A DNA stretch of 64,000 nt from Wocania_A sp965224845 (GCA_965224845.1 CBDDAJ010000012.1:1-64000), one strand, 5' to 3'; shown: positions 34,295 through 43,649, counted from the stretch's first letter. The notes: a model not told the origin generated them from the letters alone. A program made the numbers and translations.

Positions 34295-36980
34295 GCTCTT
34301 TTATTTTTTCGTTTATAGTTTTTTGATGTATGCGTTGTTTGCGCCGAAATTCCCTTTCATCTCTACTGTCGGCCACATCGCGCGCCGTCATACGTTCGGC
34401 ACTTTTTGCGATGTGTTTTTTCAGTTCTGCCTTATCAGAAGTGTAGATTTTTACGGTGTGCGTTCCTCTGGAGACACTGACATAAAACTGTTCTTGAGAA
34501 GAGGCAGGAAAGGACATTTCGGATTGAGCAACAAAAACATCTTGCGCATCTTTTCCTTGGGAAGAATGGCTAGTCTCGACATATCCCAACGTAAAATGCC
34601 GGTTATTCTTAGAAAGTGTTTTTCCGTTGCTCAATCTTAAATCACCGGCCTTGGTAAATCCTGTAACCTCATATCTGGTTCCGTTCGCAATTTTGGTGTC
34701 TTCAATAGTTTTTGAATTATTGGTAAGCCGGATTAGATCACCTTTGGCAACACTGGTGTTGGTCTTGTGGTAGACCTGAAAATGCTCTGGACTGTGATGA
34801 GGTAGCTTGTATTTCTGACCTGTAACCAAATGACGAATAGTTATTTCATTGGACCTTTTATTAGGTACGACCTCGTAGTGCGCCCCGGCCTCGTAGCCAC
34901 CACGTTGGTTTTTGGTAAAGCGTATAACCTGACCATCCTGATAGTTTGCAATATCTTTTTTTTCAGCCTCGGTAAAGGAAAGGTCTTTTAAGGTGTCAAA
35001 CACACGTTCTTTGCCGCTTATCCGTCCTCGGCCCTTAAGTTTTTCTCGGACTATATCAGTAAGCATTTCACCTTCGGCATGGGTAGGGCTGATGATAAGG
35101 GCACTTCTTTTTTTGGTCACGGAAGAAATATAGTCCTGCGCTATTGTTTTCATACGCTTGTCGTGATCCGGGACCTCCTTGACGGCCTCCATTTTGTTCA
35201 AAGCCCTAAAACCCTCAAGAGTTTTGCCTTTGGCAAGCTTCTCAACAGCGCTGCGATAGTTTTGGGGTTTTTGCCGTATTACCTTATTAACTGTAAAGGT
35301 CGAAACCTTAGCCTTGTCCTGAAGGATGCGTAGGGCATCACCATATTGTCCCGGTGGCCCGTGTTGGCGGGTGTCACCACTTAGTATAAGGCGCGAATTA
35401 TATTTGGTAACAAGGGACAGAATTTTTGATTGTGCCTTAACGCCAGTCATACCGTTTTCATCAAGCAACAATTCGGATGTTTTTAGTCTGGCTTGTAATT
35501 TCTCATTATGTAACAGGGCGGCTATTGTATAAGCCTCAAACCCTTTTTGTTTCAATACATTGACCGCCTGCGTTGAAGGAGCTGCTGCTAAAAGTGATTT
35601 TCCAGCGGATTTTACACCGTCGCGAACTTCGGTAAGCAGGGTGGTCTTTCCAGATCCTGCCGCACCTTTTAAAATTGTTACCTGGTCATTTGAAGAGAGT
35701 ATGCCTTTGACCGCTTTGCGCTGCTGGTCGTTTAAAAAATCCTGTTTTGGTTCGTAATTAGGGTTGATGGGAGGAAATTTACCCTTACCGGCTGTGGCAA
35801 GTTCTATCATGTGATCTTCCGCCTTAATCATTGAGTGGGTAGTAATATATTTTATAGTATCAATATCTGCTCGCACCACATCCTTGCGACTATCCAGTTC
35901 CTTCTTGACCTGTACGGGCAAAAGATGTCCGTAACCCAATGTCAGCGCATGGGCCAGCACCCGTTTTTCCGGTGCAGTTGAATTACGTTCCAAATGGTGC
36001 TCTAAACTTCGATCAACGGCATTTTTTACGGAAATTGGTCGGGAGGTATTTTGGTTTTTCCCCTTAAGTGTTTTGAGGGTTTTTAGCTCAATATCACTGA
36101 CACGCTCATGCCAATATCCGTTCAATTCACTTTCTTTGACAGATTTCCCTTTGGAATGCCTTGTCAACGCGCCTAGCTCCGATTTGGCCTTGGGGTCGGT
36201 GATGCCTTTTTCTTTAGCGACCAGATTGATCTGTCTGGTTCTGTTGGAATAGCGATCTAATATATCTTTTGAAATTCCTGCAATTTCATAGCGCTCTCGC
36301 GTGCGTTTAATGCAATACCCGGCTTCTTCAAGTTGATGGCTCAAATGGGCGTGATAAATAGTCTCGTAATAGGTTGCTAGCCTATGAACATTTCCGAATT
36401 CAACGGCTTGGAAGCGTTTTTTTTCTTCATTCCATGTAACATTTGGCACATAGCAATGCGTGTGCATTTGAGGATCGGGAACATATATTCTTTTACCGTC
36501 TTTAATTACTTCATTGGGCCGAGTAGTAAAATGATCAAAGGCAGCATAAATAATATTTCCAGTATCTTGATAAAAGCGTTCACCATTGGTGTTAGCCTGT
36601 GTTTGCGTTGAAGCTTGAATCTCTTTCATTGCCTGTCTGCAAGCGTATTTATGGGCTTGTAAAATAGCTTCATCTTTAGTCAGGGCATATTGAACAGAGA
36701 TAGATTTTGGAGCAGAGAAGGTGAAGTCGTAACCGGCCCTGCGGTTTTCGGCATTACGAACTGTCATGCGCTCTCTACTATGGGGATGTATATTGTTCAC
36801 AAGACTTGAGAAATCTTCTTTCTTCACATCCTTGCCATTTAATTTTAAGTGTTGTGCTGTTTGACCTTCCCAAGAAGCGATGATTTTTTTATCCAAATAG
36901 TAATCTCCTTCTTTGGACAAGGCTTGGTCGAAATAGGCGACAGCCGCTTCACTGCTGTAACTCTTATGAATTCGCAACAT
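34242..36980 (-). CDS. MobF-family conjugative relaxase/helicase (TrwC/TraI-like)
   Basis: A 912-residue bifunctional protein that nicks oriT and unwinds the transferred strand. The relaxase domain (about 1-300) has candidate catalytic tyrosines Y16 and Y27/Y28 and the 3H metal site H150, H173, H175 (QMHTHCYV). The helicase part has Walker A GAAGSGKTT (439-447), a DENGMTG Walker B and a C-terminal SHSSQGKDAQDVFV motif. It ends in a basic coiled tail. A perfect 13-bp hairpin lies 30-70 bases upstream of its start, the expected place for its oriT. Confidence 0.94.
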   Translation of the reverse strand: MLRIHKSYSSEAAVAYFDQALSKEGDYYLDKKIIASWEGQTAQHLKLNGKDVKKEDFSSLVNNIHPHSRERMTVRNAENRRAGYDFTFSAPKSISVQYALTKDEAILQAHKYACRQAMKEIQASTQTQANTNGERFYQDTGNIIYAAFDHFTTRPNEVIKDGKRIYVPDPQMHTHCYVPNVTWNEEKKRFQAVEFGNVHRLATYYETIYHAHLSHQLEEAGYCIKRTRERYEIAGISKDILDRYSNRTRQINLVAKEKGITDPKAKSELGALTRHSKGKSVKESELNGYWHERVSDIELKTLKTLKGKNQNTSRPISVKNAVDRSLEHHLERNSTAPEKRVLAHALTLGYGHLLPVQVKKELDSRKDVVRADIDTIKYITTHSMIKAEDHMIELATAGKGKFPPINPNYEPKQDFLNDQQRKAVKGILSSNDQVTILKGAAGSGKTTLLTEVRDGVKSAGKSLLAAAPSTQAVNVLKQKGFEAYTIAALLHNEKLQARLKTSELLLDENGMTGVKAQSKILSLVTKYNSRLILSGDTRQHGPPGQYGDALRILQDKAKVSTFTVNKVIRQKPQNYRSAVEKLAKGKTLEGFRALNKMEAVKEVPDHDKRMKTIAQDYISSVTKKRSALIISPTHAEGEMLTDIVREKLKGRGRISGKERVFDTLKDLSFTEAEKKDIANYQDGQVIRFTKNQRGGYEAGAHYEVVPNKRSNEITIRHLVTGQKYKLPHHSPEHFQVYHKTNTSVAKGDLIRLTNNSKTIEDTKIANGTRYEVTGFTKAGDLRLSNGKTLSKNNRHFTLGYVETSHSSQGKDAQDVFVAQSEMSFPASSQEQFYVSVSRGTHTVKIYTSDKAELKKHIAKSAERMTARDVADSRDEREFRRKQRIHQKTINEKIKEHGRLQRREKSPQRDISQ

Positions 36981-37009
36981 GGTTTCTTTATTTGATTTTA
37001 GGATTGAGT

Positions 37010-37050
37010 ATCGAAGACGGGCTTAGCTGTGGGGGCTGCCCGTCTTCGAT
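37010..37050. other. Candidate oriT hairpin upstream of relaxase
   Basis: ATCGAAGACGGGC (37010-37022) and GCCCGTCTTCGAT (37038-37050) are a perfect 13-bp inverted repeat around a 15-base G-rich loop. A near-palindrome CCATTATATATGG follows at 37051-37063. MobF relaxases recognise a hairpin beside the nick site, and this one is 30 bases upstream of the relaxase start. It could instead be a terminator or operator, but no T run follows on either strand. Confidence 0.65.
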
Positions 37051-37106
37051 CCATTATATATGGCTGATTCTTTCATTTGGGTCAAGGATTAAATTCCTAT
37101 TATTTT

Positions 37107-37829
37107 TTATGTTCCGATTGCCGTTCGGTTATGTGCTCTTTGCGCCTCATCCAACATTTGTTGTCCAAAAACTGACAGTCCGGCCAAGCAGAAATATACA
37201 CCGGCCCATATATCGTGACCCCATTTCCAAAAAGCTATTCCTGTAAATATGATGATGGCAGGTTCAATAATCATGCATATGAAGATTTCATTGACGAGCA
37301 AAACTTTGGAGAGCAAAAAAAAGAGCCAGCTTTCCCCTCGTTTGGTAGCGTCCTTGTTCCCTTTTTTGAGATAGATCATCCCGGTATGAATTAGGGTCAG
37401 CACAGCAAAACCAATGGTGAAATACAACAGGGTCTTAGAGTGTATATCGATAAAAACCAATCTGAAGAGTTCTTCTTTGCTCGTAAAAAAGGGGATGACG
37501 GGATTAACAAAAACCATAAAGGGTTTAAAGGCTGTCCATATATGATTGCTGTTAAACCCTATTAGCATACTTAGTGTTGACAAGCTCATAAGCCCACCTG
37601 TGCTTTGATAGCCAAAACGAAAACGGAATATCGCATTGACCGAATAAGCGAGCATAGCGGCATTGAACCTGATATAAGTTTTCAAAATTTCCGGAAATAC
37701 CTTGTGGGACTGATATAGGAACATTCCCCATATTTTACTATTGTAGAAGCCCCACCAAATGGCAAGATCACCATATTTTTTGACCTTACGGATGGTAAAT
37801 CTCTCGCTTAATATACTTTTAGTTTCCAT
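37107..37829 (-). CDS. Multi-pass membrane protein of mobilization region
   Basis: A 240-residue protein with about five hydrophobic helices (FRLVFIDIHSKTLLYFTIGFAVLTLIHTGMIYL; EIFICMIIEPAIIIFTGIAFW; IWAGVYFCLAGLSVFG). Many aromatic residues occur near the N-terminus. It lies between the relaxase and the VWA membrane protein. Possibly a membrane anchor for transfer, since the coupling protein encoded nearby lacks obvious membrane helices (inference). Confidence 0.65.
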   Translation of the reverse strand: METKSILSERFTIRKVKKYGDLAIWWGFYNSKIWGMFLYQSHKVFPEILKTYIRFNAAMLAYSVNAIFRFRFGYQSTGGLMSLSTLSMLIGFNSNHIWTAFKPFMVFVNPVIPFFTSKEELFRLVFIDIHSKTLLYFTIGFAVLTLIHTGMIYLKKGNKDATKRGESWLFFLLSKVLLVNEIFICMIIEPAIIIFTGIAFWKWGHDIWAGVYFCLAGLSVFGQQMLDEAQRAHNRTAIGT

Positions 37830-37851
37830 GAATTATTTTTTAAGGTTGGAT

Positions 37852-37875
37852 GCTGCACTCCTTGCGGAGCGCAGC
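37852..37875. promoter_or_regulatory. Intergenic hairpin between the two membrane-protein genes
   Basis: GCTGC-A-CTCC, loop TTGC, GGAG-C-GCAGC: nine base pairs with one mismatch. It sits in the 58-base gap upstream of the 37829 start. No T run follows, so it may be an mRNA-stability or attenuation element. Confidence 0.5.
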
Positions 37876-37887
37876 AAAATTTAGGTG

Positions 37888-39798
37888 CTACAGATTTGGC
37901 AGTATTTCAACGCTCTTTGCGGAATGCTCAAGTAGGAAACGCTCCCAAAACTTCCTGCATTGAAAAGGCAGGTCAGAGGCGCCATTGTCAGTTCCTATGA
38001 TTTTTATTTCAATTCCTCTCAGATCGGGAAGCCTAGCCACATCCAAGAAGGTTCGTTTTATCGTTTCATAATCATTCATTAATTCTGATGGGTGCGCTTT
38101 ATATTTTTCCGCAAAATTGATGACCCGTGACTCTTCTACGCCATCCGTCATTAGAATAAGGATTTTTCTATTGGCAGGTGATTTAGCCATACGGCTCAAA
38201 ACGAAGGAAAGATTGTGATAAATCTGGGTGCTCCCAGCATTTTTCAATGAAGAAAAATAGGCTTCAATATCCTTATGTAAGCCATCACTGAATTGAGTTA
38301 AGTCAGTTTGTGTCTTGTTCCTATCCCTAACCGCTAAGTGGGAAACAATGGGAATAGTTCTTTGTCCTATCTGTGGCATTATAGAGTCGCCAACAGTGCT
38401 CCAGGAGACCTGACCTTTAAATCCGTTTACTCCCGGATTATCAATATTCACAGCACCAGTGATGGCGCTGTGAAGTTTTGATGGGATAACCTGAGCTTTA
38501 TTAAAGCTTGTAGAAGCATCAATCATGGAGTGGATATAGAAATTATCTGGCTGTGTACCAGTGCTACAGGCTGTTAAGAGTGATAGGGTTATCGGTAACA
38601 ACAAAGATAGGAATGGATTTTTCCAGATAGGGGTCGGGGAAGAACCTTGCACTCCGTTGCCTCCAAAGTGGTCATCCATTCCTTGTTGGTGGCTTTTGAT
38701 AATTTCATCAGTTTTTTCTTTACTAAAGTTCTTAAACCCTTCTTTAGTGGAGGTTTCTTCCTGATGGTTGACATCAAGTTCTGCCTGTAGGTCTATATGA
38801 CGATTAAAAAGCCGGTCTTTTTCCAGCTTGGCATTTTCTTTGGCCATTTGCTTGCCTTCATCCAAGATAATCTTTCCATCTGCCTGAGCCGTATGAATGA
38901 TATTGTCCTGTTGATTTATTTGGTGAATGAGTGAGGCTTCAATGATCAGCATGTTGAACCACTCTTTGTATTTGGATCTTCTGATAGCTACCAATACAGA
39001 GGTAATAAACAATAAAGTAATAGCTGGTGCCGTAAAATACCAATGGGCATCTTCTGCTATGATTCTTAAACCTACAATGAGCGCTAAAAAAGAAAAGCCG
39101 AAAAAGCATGAAATCAAAAAACCTTTACGACTGGTACGATAATAGTGAGCCATAGTTTCGGCAAAGAACAGCAATATCATTGAGAAACCTAAAGCACCTA
39201 GTAAAGCTACACCAAAAACAAAACCAAAAGCTTCAAGAATTGGTGTAAAAAAACCTATTTCAAGACTGATAATCAATATAGCCAAAACCAAAGTTGGAAA
39301 GACGGTATCGAACATTCCCTTCTTGGAAGGCCCACTATGTTCTTGAATCCAAGCCTGTACTCTTCTTAATTGCTTATTTAAGGTGTGCTTTAGTCTATTA
39401 GCTGCAATGTAAATTGTGTATTTTTCAGTAAAGAGTTTTTGGATGCGTGGTAGGAGTTTATCATGTTCTCGTTGCACTCGCTCTTCATCAGTTAAATCCA
39501 ATAGGTTTTCGATCTGTGAAAGTTCAGCTTCAATTCTTTTACGAGTATTTTTAATTATCCTTAGTACGCTTCCGAGTACTCTGTCGCATTTTGTTTGAAA
39601 AGCGGAAAGAATGTGTTGGATATCTTTTTTGCCATTTAGTCCTTCTATATAGCCTTCGGTCTTGGCCTTTTTTGCATCCTTGTGTAAAGGAGCTGTTTGT
39701 TTGTCAATTTCAGAAGCTTCGCCGCCAAAAATCATTTTTCCAATAAAGCTCAACAAGGTTTTAAAAGTGTTCCAAATGCTTTTTTTATTTGGTCCCAT
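37888..39798 (-). CDS. Multi-TM protein fused to a VWA lipoprotein-like domain
   Basis: A 636-residue protein. Residues 60-155 are coiled coil; four membrane helices lie about 166-184, 190-212, 227-247 and 255-272. A second helical region spans 290-370. Residues 397-411 form another hydrophobic stretch ending in a perfect internal lipobox, SLLTAC (Cys411). After it comes a von Willebrand A domain with MIDAS DxSxS (D426-A-S-T-S430), RKILILMTDGVEE and IKIIGTDNGA. It looks like a fusion of a membrane protein and a VWA lipoprotein. Probably part of the transfer or surface machinery; role unknown. Confidence 0.75.
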   Translation of the reverse strand: MGPNKKSIWNTFKTLLSFIGKMIFGGEASEIDKQTAPLHKDAKKAKTEGYIEGLNGKKDIQHILSAFQTKCDRVLGSVLRIIKNTRKRIEAELSQIENLLDLTDEERVQREHDKLLPRIQKLFTEKYTIYIAANRLKHTLNKQLRRVQAWIQEHSGPSKKGMFDTVFPTLVLAILIISLEIGFFTPILEAFGFVFGVALLGALGFSMILLFFAETMAHYYRTSRKGFLISCFFGFSFLALIVGLRIIAEDAHWYFTAPAITLLFITSVLVAIRRSKYKEWFNMLIIEASLIHQINQQDNIIHTAQADGKIILDEGKQMAKENAKLEKDRLFNRHIDLQAELDVNHQEETSTKEGFKNFSKEKTDEIIKSHQQGMDDHFGGNGVQGSSPTPIWKNPFLSLLLPITLSLLTACSTGTQPDNFYIHSMIDASTSFNKAQVIPSKLHSAITGAVNIDNPGVNGFKGQVSWSTVGDSIMPQIGQRTIPIVSHLAVRDRNKTQTDLTQFSDGLHKDIEAYFSSLKNAGSTQIYHNLSFVLSRMAKSPANRKILILMTDGVEESRVINFAEKYKAHPSELMNDYETIKRTFLDVARLPDLRGIEIKIIGTDNGASDLPFQCRKFWERFLLEHSAKSVEILPNL

Positions 39799-39944
39799 AT
39801 TTAATAAGTTTAGATGTTAGTATTCATTTTATTTTGTAAAAATGGCTAAGGTTTTTTATCGAGCAATGAGGATTAGCTACATACAGTAAAATCATCATAA
39901 CTCTCAGTAAGTGAGATTTTTCGTTTATCAAATTTTTACGTGAT

Positions 39945-39989
39945 TTAACGAGAATTAACGAGAATTTACTTATGCAATTTCTATATTTG
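39945..39989 (+). promoter_or_regulatory. Promoter with tandem 10-bp repeats
   Basis: TTAACGAGAATT begins at 39945 and again at 39955 (period 10). TATATTTG at 39982-39989 is a consensus -7 box 24 bases before the ATG at 40014. The repeats overlap the -33 region, a natural place for a repressor. Confidence 0.6.
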
Positions 39990-40013
39990 TGGCTTTTGAA
40001 CGAATACTAACCA

Positions 40014-41549
40014 ATGAAAAGCGAAAGCAATACCTTAAAACCAACCAACGAAGAAATTAAAGAGGCCAATGAACTGTTACGCAAATATGAAAGAGGAAAT
40101 CATGATAAAGGATTGATTGAGCTAGTGGCAGAACATGAAGCGACTACTGGCATCAACAGGGACAAGTTTAAAGAATGGAAGATTGGGAAAAAACGTCAGG
40201 CAGGCATTTCAGCTAATACTATAGGTAAGAAAATAGATTTGTTAGCGGCAATTATTAGGGAGGAAACAATTGATGATATTAATGCCAATAAGGTAATAAA
40301 CTTAAAAGTTAAAAATTTTCAGGATGCTTTAAAAATCTGCTGGCAAACATATAAAATGGCTTGTGATTATAGGGCTGTTTTTACATGGCCACCACATTCA
40401 AACGAAAAAGATAAGCCCATTGAGACTGTTGAAATAAAGAAGCGTAAGAAGTCTTCAGGGAATTCATTGGTTGGCACCAAATGGGCGGTTTATTTTCTTT
40501 ATTACAAGGATGAAGGTCAAAAGTTCAATGATGGTTTAATTGGAAGAGCCATTATAGATATAAAGCACGATGGAGAGAACGGTGTTGTATTTACTAATAC
40601 TGAACTTGATGATGTTGTGGATTATGAAGGATGCTATACATCCCATACGGAACTGACAAACGGAATAGTGATTTTTGATTTAGAAGCGGATAGCAGTGTT
40701 GAAAAAGGCAGAAATATTCATATTAAAGTATATTGTCGAAATAGGAATCAAGAGTTACTGATTGGCCAATATACAACTTATGAAAAGGGGTGTATTCAAA
40801 GTGGAAATATCATTTTTCAGAACATTACAGATGAGATCGAAAAGATTAAACCTGGAGTTTTTTCTTGGATGTTTAACAATGGTAGAGGATATGATACCAC
40901 TAACATACCAATAGAGTTTATAAAATTTTTGTCTATTCGTGCTGAGAGTTATAACAACGCCCAACGTTATCAGGAAATAAAGAGCAAGGAAATACTGGGA
41001 GAATACCTTAAGACAAAGAGACAGCATGATTATTTACGTTTTGAACGTTTCTTAGAGCGCGTAAGACCTAAGGCTTTTTTAGCCTCAACTACTTCTTTCG
41101 CAAAAAACTCGGGTAAAGATGTATTGGAGAAAATTGAAGCGTTTCTTAATGATAAATTTAAAGAAAAGATTTATGTATCTTCTAAACCGCATAGCTTGGC
41201 CAAAGAAGATATTGTAGACCAAGATGGTTACTATCAGCCATATAGAGATATTGAAAAACTAAAACGTACTCGCTTTTTTGTTTTACTTCTAGATGATGTT
41301 AAAGAGCTTAGCTACAGCTACTTACAGTTGGGTATTGCAATGACTGTGTGTAAGGTCGTGGTGGTTATAGGTAAGCGCGAGAATATGTCTGAATCCATTT
41401 TAAATATGCGAACAGGTGTAATTAACAAGATAATCATCGAGGGTAAATTGGAGGAGGAGATGCATATAATATTACCGCAGCTTTATAGAATTATGAAAAA
41501 AAGCTTGCCAATAACTCTTGGAGGTGTTATAAAACCGCGTAGATATTAA
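40014..41549 (+). CDS. Beta-rich domain plus TIR/nucleosidase-like domain, candidate defence protein
   Basis: A 511-residue protein of three parts. Residues 1-125 are helical (IELVAEHEATTGINRDKFKEWKIGKKRQ). Residues 150-270 are beta-rich and start VGTKWAVYFLYY, then GLIGRAIIDIKHDG and ELLIGQYTTYEKG, suggesting a small barrel. Residues 350-490 look like a TIR or nucleoside-deoxyribosyltransferase fold (RPKAFLASTT, KIYVSS, RTRFFVLLLDD, SYSYLQLGIAMTVCKVVVVIG). In that fold a catalytic Glu is usual where Q438 seems to sit, so activity is uncertain. A 162-residue gene follows 35 bases on. A sensor-effector defence role is inferred. Confidence 0.6.
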   Translation: MKSESNTLKPTNEEIKEANELLRKYERGNHDKGLIELVAEHEATTGINRDKFKEWKIGKKRQAGISANTIGKKIDLLAAIIREETIDDINANKVINLKVKNFQDALKICWQTYKMACDYRAVFTWPPHSNEKDKPIETVEIKKRKKSSGNSLVGTKWAVYFLYYKDEGQKFNDGLIGRAIIDIKHDGENGVVFTNTELDDVVDYEGCYTSHTELTNGIVIFDLEADSSVEKGRNIHIKVYCRNRNQELLIGQYTTYEKGCIQSGNIIFQNITDEIEKIKPGVFSWMFNNGRGYDTTNIPIEFIKFLSIRAESYNNAQRYQEIKSKEILGEYLKTKRQHDYLRFERFLERVRPKAFLASTTSFAKNSGKDVLEKIEAFLNDKFKEKIYVSSKPHSLAKEDIVDQDGYYQPYRDIEKLKRTRFFVLLLDDVKELSYSYLQLGIAMTVCKVVVVIGKRENMSESILNMRTGVINKIIIEGKLEEEMHIILPQLYRIMKKSLPITLGGVIKPRRY

Positions 41550-41584
41550 TCTATGAAATTGTATTGTGGAGTGGAGTTGTGTAA

Positions 41585-42073
41585 ATGCCCCAAAAGAAAC
41601 GAAAGCAAATCGCAGAAGTGACAGGTGATTTTGTGTCTGTAAGTGAGTCGTCACAATTAGCTAAAATAATAGAATTCTTAGTTCGCAGGGGCTATGTGAA
41701 TGAAGGCGGGTTTGTCCAAGAAAATGGAGATCTTTGTGTGGATTCCCCTATTACTGTTGTCAATGGGGAAGCAGGGAACATGATTTCTGAACTTGCAATG
41801 CTGGCAAATAGTTTTAATTATGACGTAGATGCCTATTTTGCTCATTGGGAAATGAACGATTATGGTTTTGATGCGAAAAAAACCTTTTGGAATGTAATGA
41901 TGAATCTTCGATTCTGGTCTAACGGCACGCAGAGCACTAAATATCCTGAGCGGATAAATAAAAAGATTTTTAATTTTGCTAGTGATTATAAGTTTGAACA
42001 AGGACAATTTAATTGGGATGAGGATGAAACGAAAGACTCTAAAGATTTTAAAGTGCCCGAGCCTCAGAATTAG
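41585..42073 (+). CDS. Hypothetical partner of the TIR-like protein
   Basis: A 162-residue acidic protein. It starts with a basic patch (MPQKKRKQIAEVTG) and has a helical core (LAKIIEFLVRRGYV, MISELAMLANSFNYDVDAYFAHWEMN). It ends in an acidic tail (WDEDETKDSKDF). No family recognised. It follows the TIR-like gene by 35 bases on the same strand, so the two are probably one operon. Its stop overlaps the coupling-protein stop by four bases. Confidence 0.6.
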   Translation: MPQKKRKQIAEVTGDFVSVSESSQLAKIIEFLVRRGYVNEGGFVQENGDLCVDSPITVVNGEAGNMISELAMLANSFNYDVDAYFAHWEMNDYGFDAKKTFWNVMMNLRFWSNGTQSTKYPERINKKIFNFASDYKFEQGQFNWDEDETKDSKDFKVPEPQN

Positions 42074-43632
42074 TTCCTTTGGTCAAACTTCACGATGGCG
42101 TAATTCTTTTTGTCTTTTCCCCAGCTTTTCCCAGCTTTAAAAGCAACAGCTTCAACAATAAATTTGTTGGATTTACGACCTGTTTTTAAAGTCGTGAAAT
42201 GATCTGGAGTCAACCGGAATTGCATCTGTTGGCTTTTGTTTTTTGAAACCTCTTTGTCTCTATCGATATGAACACTTTCTACATAGGTGAAGTGCTTTCC
42301 AATCATGTTAGATGCCCACTCATTGTTCTCGGCATCTGAATTAGATGCAAAATATTTTAGGTTGAGGTTTCCCAAAAGGCTTTTAGCTCTTGCCACCGGC
42401 ATCTTATCTCCCATTACAAAATAGAGATTTTGAATGCTTTGGGTAATATAAACACTGGCAACCCATGAGCTTCTAGCTGTACTTTGGAATATGCTATCGG
42501 TCATAGGTGAACAGAAGCTATGGTATTCATCGATCCAGAGTCCGCAAGGTTTTGGACTGTCTTCTTCCTCAATTTTTCGTCTTTCCATAGCCGCCTGAAA
42601 GGTTGTTTTATAAATGGTGGCGGCATAGATACCGGCAAGTCCAAATTCCTTGATTGGAAAATCGACAACAACAATCTTGTTTTTTGTAATAATATTTTCA
42701 GGGCGCAGGTCATCACTCACTCCTTCAGAGAATTGCTCTTTTAGAATACCTCTGTTAATGAAAATTTCCACAAGCCCCATAAAGCTTTCAGAAATGATAC
42801 TGGCTGGTCTCTCGGATAACCTCGGAAACTCCTTCATCCAATAATCAAGTGTTATTTGAGATTCATCTTCTTCAAAAGCTGTAGTAAATCGCTTTTTCTC
42901 TAGTTTGTTGATTACGCTAAGAAAGTAGCTCGATTTAAGCCATAAGGCGAGTTCTTCCAAGGCTTCTTTACGCTCATTTGGATCAATTTTTTCTTGTGTT
43001 GAGGATTTCTCTTTAAGGTGTTGATATACTTTAGGTTCATTGTCTTTAAGATGCCCGGCAACAATCTTACGCATATTATCAATGCTGACTTTTTCATCTG
43101 CCAAGCGAAGCAAGGATATGGTACGACTTATAATGCGCCTAAGCGAATTGTCCCAAAAACGTTCATCTTTTCCAGCACCGCCTGACTGATAAATTTTATT
43201 TTGCTCATTCAGGCTCATGAGCGCGTTAATCATGTTGATGGCTTCTCCAGCACCTTGTCCGCCGCGTGTTATTTCATATTCGAGGAAATTGAATTTAAGC
43301 CTACTATTTTTGTTAAAGAATACAAGGTCAGCACTTCTTTCAGGTGCTTTTTCTTCAACATATTTTTTCCATCTATCCGCTTCATCGGGTTTGGCGCAGA
43401 GAATGCACATGCCAAAACCGCTTTTGAGCATGGAAAGCGCAATATGCCGTCCCGGACCGGAACTTTTGCCACTTCCTGTACTGCCGGTTATCAGCGTACC
43501 TTCCACGGCATCGGCCCAAGTAATAGCCGTTTCTGTTCCTGGTACTTTGTAGAGTATTTTATCTAATAGAGCTTCATGCTCATTTTCATTAATATTAGTT
43601 TGGTTGGATTTCTTTTTTCCGAATAACCCCAT
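42070..43632 (-). CDS. Type IV coupling protein (VirD4/TraG-like)
   Basis: A 520-residue ATPase that should hand the relaxase-DNA complex to a secretion channel. Walker A is GSTGSGKS (50-57); Walker B lies in CGLWIDEYHSF; TARSSWVASVYITQSIQNL is the sensor region typical of VirD4/TraG/TraD proteins. There is no N-terminal membrane anchor: the protein starts directly with MGLFGKKKS and the nucleotide-binding domain. It may dock on a separate membrane protein. No channel genes are present, so it must use a helper's. Confidence 0.88.
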   Translation of the reverse strand: MGLFGKKKSNQTNINENEHEALLDKILYKVPGTETAITWADAVEGTLITGSTGSGKSSGPGRHIALSMLKSGFGMCILCAKPDEADRWKKYVEEKAPERSADLVFFNKNSRLKFNFLEYEITRGGQGAGEAINMINALMSLNEQNKIYQSGGAGKDERFWDNSLRRIISRTISLLRLADEKVSIDNMRKIVAGHLKDNEPKVYQHLKEKSSTQEKIDPNERKEALEELALWLKSSYFLSVINKLEKKRFTTAFEEDESQITLDYWMKEFPRLSERPASIISESFMGLVEIFINRGILKEQFSEGVSDDLRPENIITKNKIVVVDFPIKEFGLAGIYAATIYKTTFQAAMERRKIEEEDSPKPCGLWIDEYHSFCSPMTDSIFQSTARSSWVASVYITQSIQNLYFVMGDKMPVARAKSLLGNLNLKYFASNSDAENNEWASNMIGKHFTYVESVHIDRDKEVSKNKSQQMQFRLTPDHFTTLKTGRKSNKFIVEAVAFKAGKSWGKDKKNYAIVKFDQRN

Positions 43633-43649
43633 AAGCCTATTTTTTTGGG

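Noticed and set aside
43201..43566. Plus-strand frames of 111-121 codons opposite the coupling-protein gene
   Set aside because: They are antisense to conserved Walker A and neighbouring codons, with low-complexity composition.
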